Positions 60,691 through 64,000 of a stretch of 64,000 nucleotides of DNA are shown piece after piece. The notes beneath the pieces were generated by a model. That model was not told the origin of the DNA and did no database searches. It saw nothing but the letters and a program-made list of their open reading frames with translations. Position numbers and translations under genes: made by a program. The stretch is from Costus lasius (taxonomy: Eukaryota; Streptophyta; Magnoliopsida; Zingiberales; Costaceae), in assembly GCA_027563935.2 (NCBI GenBank), contig CM050448.1:121322493-121386492 (forward strand), read 5' to 3'. How positions within the stretch are numbered: position 1 is the first letter of the stretch; every line of letters begins with the position of its first letter.

Positions 60691-63600
60691 GGAGAGGACC
60701 CAATATTGCAAACCTGAATCGTGTTAATTAATGAATGAATTGGATGGATGCATTAATTCTATAAGTTAAATTAATGCATATCAGCGAACATCACAGGCAT
60801 TGCTATCAACAAGTGAAACTATAAATGAATGAACATCGCCATGCATATGAGTACTTTCAGAAAGCAAAAGCAAAGTATTATTATATATAGCAGGCTAGGA
60901 GCAGTGGTTCGGTGGTTCCAGGAAATTAATTAGCTAACGATATGGAAAGAGACAAAAGCTAAGCATTAATTGCGCTTCAAGCAGAGGCTAACGGTGCTCT
61001 TGTCGTCTCAGGAGCATTGATCTTCCTTTATCATGTCAACTTGGCATGCAGCATAATGACTGCGAGGCGGAGATAGAATGCTGGCTGCAGTTGACTTTTA
61101 CCACAAGTCCCAGATTAATTATGCATGGCGGCAGGAGTGCAGGACCATACGGCATCAAAAAGGTAGTGATAAGCGACATGTGTGATCGGAGAACATGAAG
61201 GTCAGCATCGACGTCCTGCCCAGTGCTGAGCGGCCCGAGCCCATGCTGTGCTTAAATTTTAACAGCAGGCGGTTGCTAATTACTTGGATGTCGTCTAATT
61301 ATATCAATCAATGATGTTAAATAATATTGATACAATTGCTTATAGGATAATCAGTCAACCTTACATATTCTCCAAAACGCATCAGGTAGATCTTGGTCCT
61401 ATTGCAGCTAGCAGTGTCTGCATCCATGAGGGCGACCTCGCTTGGTGGTAATATAAAAATAATTTTCAACCTTTTGGAGACTGAAGCCATGCCTCTCAGC
61501 CCCACCAATCGGCATGGGCACTCATCTTTATCCATTATATATATATAATTTATCTAAATTAAGTAAACTTTATCTGATTTGTAAAAGTCAACGTACTGCC
61601 TCAGTTGACCTACCTCGAAAGTGGTTATAACTTATAAAGCGTGTGATCTTTCTTGGAGATGATCAGAGTTGTAGTCTTCTCATTCAGATTTTATTGTTCA
61701 AATGCAAGATCATCCTTTGGGTATCATTGATATTTTTTGGTCCTTAGGTGGATCATTTTCGAGGTTATTGACCTTTGGCTAAGGATCACTACAATGGCCA
61801 ACACAATTTTCATTGCCATCACCCATCAGGATGGTGCCTGCGGTGAGTTGAAACTCATATGGACCAATCTCTTCTAAGTTGACACTTCATGTAATAATTT
61901 AGATTTCCCAAATAGTTCATTGGTTATAGTGAATGATTTTAGTTGATTATTATGTAAAACTATAAAAGAAGGTAACTCTTGTTATTTTGCTTTAGGTAAT
62001 ATTAGAGTTTTAAGAGAAAAAAAATCCAAAGTCCTTTAAAAGACCCACAAAACATGAGTTTAAATTGAGTTGAGTTACTTGAGCTCATTTAGGCTTTTCA
62101 GTAGCATTTAATTGATTAAATTTAAGTCGATCTAAACACATACGTGTGTGCGCCATGCCATACCAAGTGGATTGCGGCTATGGCAAATTTTTAATACTCC
62201 TAATAAGCATAATTTTATAATAACATTTTGGGTTGTGTTTTTTTATAAAAAATAGAAGAAAAAAAATAAAAAAACACATTGAATCAGGACGAAAAATACT
62301 TACTAGATTTATGTATTTTTTATTCTTTTCTCTTAATTTTTCAAAAAAAAAACACAACCTTGAGTTTTTGGACTGAGGATTTCTAGATTTAGGATGAAGA
62401 ATTATATTATCAATCACTCAAGTCTCTAATAATGTATTATAATAAACATTGTGCCACGTCAGACTACACTTGCTTGCTGCAATCATCTCCATGTGACCCA
62501 AGTAATTCAATGTGCACATCTAATGGCCCATGGGCCTAAATGGCCTACATAAGAAAATTTTTAAAATAATAAAATAGTTTGAAAGTGATAAAACTAATAT
62601 TAACTTAGCATTCAAATAACTTATAATTTTAAAAAAAATATATATTTTATATCACACCCTTAAGAATTATACTAGAATCAAATTTACATTTTGTTATTTT
62701 TAATAAATTAATTATTTTAGATCAAATCCATGCGGATTATATAAGTATCTTCCATCTTATTTACGGAAGAATCAAATCTTCATTGTTTTACTTTTTGAAA
62801 AAAAAAAAAGTTAATTAATTTAGACCAAATCTTTTATGTCAGTTTACATGCTTTTCACAATAACTTTAGAAGGATCAAATCTTATATAGTTATAACCTTT
62901 GCTTTCTTTTTCTGCTTTGTTAATGATTGTGCCACTGCTTGCTTTCTATACATTCATGATCATGCTTCTTTTATAAATTAGATAAAGTTAAATTATTTGT
63001 TATAGAAGACTTGATTGTGGGATTAATAGGTTGTGTGTCATGGAAGAGAAAATCCATTAGATTCATCTGTGATTCATTTGTGTTCACGGCACTGAAGACT
63101 TTGCAGAGCTTCTCCGGGTGGTGCAGAATACAGATTTGATCCCCTTCTTCAGTCCCACAGTAACTGTGATTCATTTGTGTTCACGCCCTGAAATCATTGA
63201 GAGCTGAATGCAGAAGAAACCAAGTAACTGCAATGAGCGATTGGATGAATGGCGCAAGACATTCAAATGGCAATACGGTCGGCTGAATTATGAAGATTCC
63301 ATCGTTTCCATATTTTTAGATATGTATTTTTATTTGCAGCACTTGAATTGCTGCTATCTCATCGATGCATAGCTGATAGCCCCTACTAGCAGCACATTGT
63401 GTTATTTTATTCTGCCTTGTGCCTTTTGATCGTGCGGTCTCGGCTGTATTCTGCGAATGCATTACATTCATTCAAATCAGGATGTTCCATATGTATCTCA
63501 ACATTGTTTTCATTTCTTTCGGCCCCTCAGTGGAAGTACTTTTAAAACCAAGCAACGTTGTAGAGGGTCCAGTTTGATATTTCTGAAACTACAAGCACCA

Positions 63601-63780
63601 ATTTATAATTCGCTCGCTATATGCTGATTAATTACTTGTCCAATTTCTAGAACCAAGCTTCCAAATTAATCAACGAGCGTGAAACTCGCAAATGAAACCA
63701 CTACTTTTTACTCTTCAAAACCACCACCACTACCACTCTCCCGCGGTAAGCATGCACTAAGTCAGAGCATTCAATTCTTC
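60691..63780. other. AT-rich intergenic region
   Basis: No gene is recognised in 3.1 kb. A 22-base phrase CTGTGATTCATTTGTGTTCACG occurs twice (near 63071 and 63167). Small ORFs at 61317-61535, 62178-62417 and 62971-63174 are unsupported. Confidence 0.45.
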
Positions 63781-63814
63781 TTAATTATTTAAAAGTGGAT
63801 TGCCCTTCATGTAG

Positions 63815-63830
63815 GTTTATATATATATAG
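63815..63830 (+). promoter_or_regulatory. Probable TATA box of the gene starting at 63931
   Basis: TTTATATATATATAGC lies about 105 bases upstream of the ATG, giving a leader of roughly 70-80 bases, a normal plant arrangement. Confidence 0.55.
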
Positions 63831-63930
63831 CAGCGAATTAGCACCGCTGTCACTATGATATTATCAGGGCAACTGGCTGCAGCATCTCGATCACTTGCCC
63901 TGTTTGCTAAAACCCCTCCTCCTCCTTCCA

Positions 63931-64000
63931 ATGGCTTCCTTCATCACAATACTAATCCTACCCTGCATGGTTGTCGTCTGTTTGTTGATCCTGAGAGCCG
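63931..64000 (+). CDS. Start of a gene with N-terminal hydrophobic anchor (3' partial)
   Basis: The ATG at 63931 has a good context (CCAATGGCT) and opens 23 codons that run off the window. Residues MASFITILILPCMVVVCLLI form a hydrophobic helix followed by Leu-Arg, as in a signal peptide or the membrane anchor of proteins such as cytochromes P450. The family cannot be determined from this piece. Confidence 0.5.
   Translation, partial: MASFITILILPCMVVVCLLILRA

Noticed and set aside
61317..61535. 72-codon minus-strand ORF
   Set aside because: Isolated, with no homology recognised and no splice context that would make it an exon.
62971..63174. 67-codon minus-strand ORF and flanking 22-base direct repeat, considered as a small gene or microRNA locus
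   Set aside because: The ORF shows no family similarity, and no convincing hairpin was found around the repeated phrase.

Overview
This is nuclear DNA of a flowering plant, most likely a commelinid monocot. The genes are split by many GT-AG introns. Some coding exons are very GC-rich (a CONSTANS-like gene, an acylphosphatase) beside AT-rich introns. LTR retrotransposons, MITEs and satellite-like arrays fill the gaps. Every identifiable protein belongs to a plant family (ALMT, MIKC MADS, CURT1, CONSTANS-like). Zingiberales or palms are possible, but the species cannot be fixed from the sequence alone. There is no sign of prokaryotic, plasmid or phage sequence.

Layout. 1-328: last exon of an ALMT-type anion channel (+). 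2709-8039: AGL17/ANR1-like MADS-box gene (+) whose second intron holds a satellite-like array and a GC-rich insert. 8984-15675: complete eight-exon peptidyl-tRNA hydrolase gene (-), visible only when the exons are assembled. 17169-18438: hAT-like non-autonomous transposon with target-site duplication. 20370-20960: second, diverged copy of the 3' end of the MADS gene. 21504-22208: PLAC8/cell-number-regulator gene (-). 24064-26912: group I formin (+). 28013-31778: thylakoid-curvature protein CURT1A (+). 33853-35560: 14-3-3 protein (+). 35.6-48.7 kb: repeat-dominated, with a degenerate ~60-bp array, a broken Ty1/copia element carrying gypsy-like sequence inside it, and GC-rich transposon debris. 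48836-49235: acylphosphatase (+). 50378-53037: compact LTR element with a gag ORF, no pol, and an exact 5-bp target-site duplication. 57455-58775: CONSTANS-like gene (-). 60051-60690: long inverted-repeat MITE. 63931-64000: start of a further gene.

The genes do not form one pathway; they look like ordinary chromosomal neighbours. Two pairs are divergent, with a shared upstream region possible: the PLAC8 gene and the formin (1.85 kb apart), and the hydrolase versus the distal MADS fragment. The most unusual feature is that the antisense hydrolase gene lies between two copies of the same MADS 3' exons. The proximal copy has no recognisable exon 5 and the distal copy has no 5' exons. Exon coordinates were worked out by hand from splice sites, reading phase and family similarity. 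They are mutually consistent in phase but not supported by transcripts.
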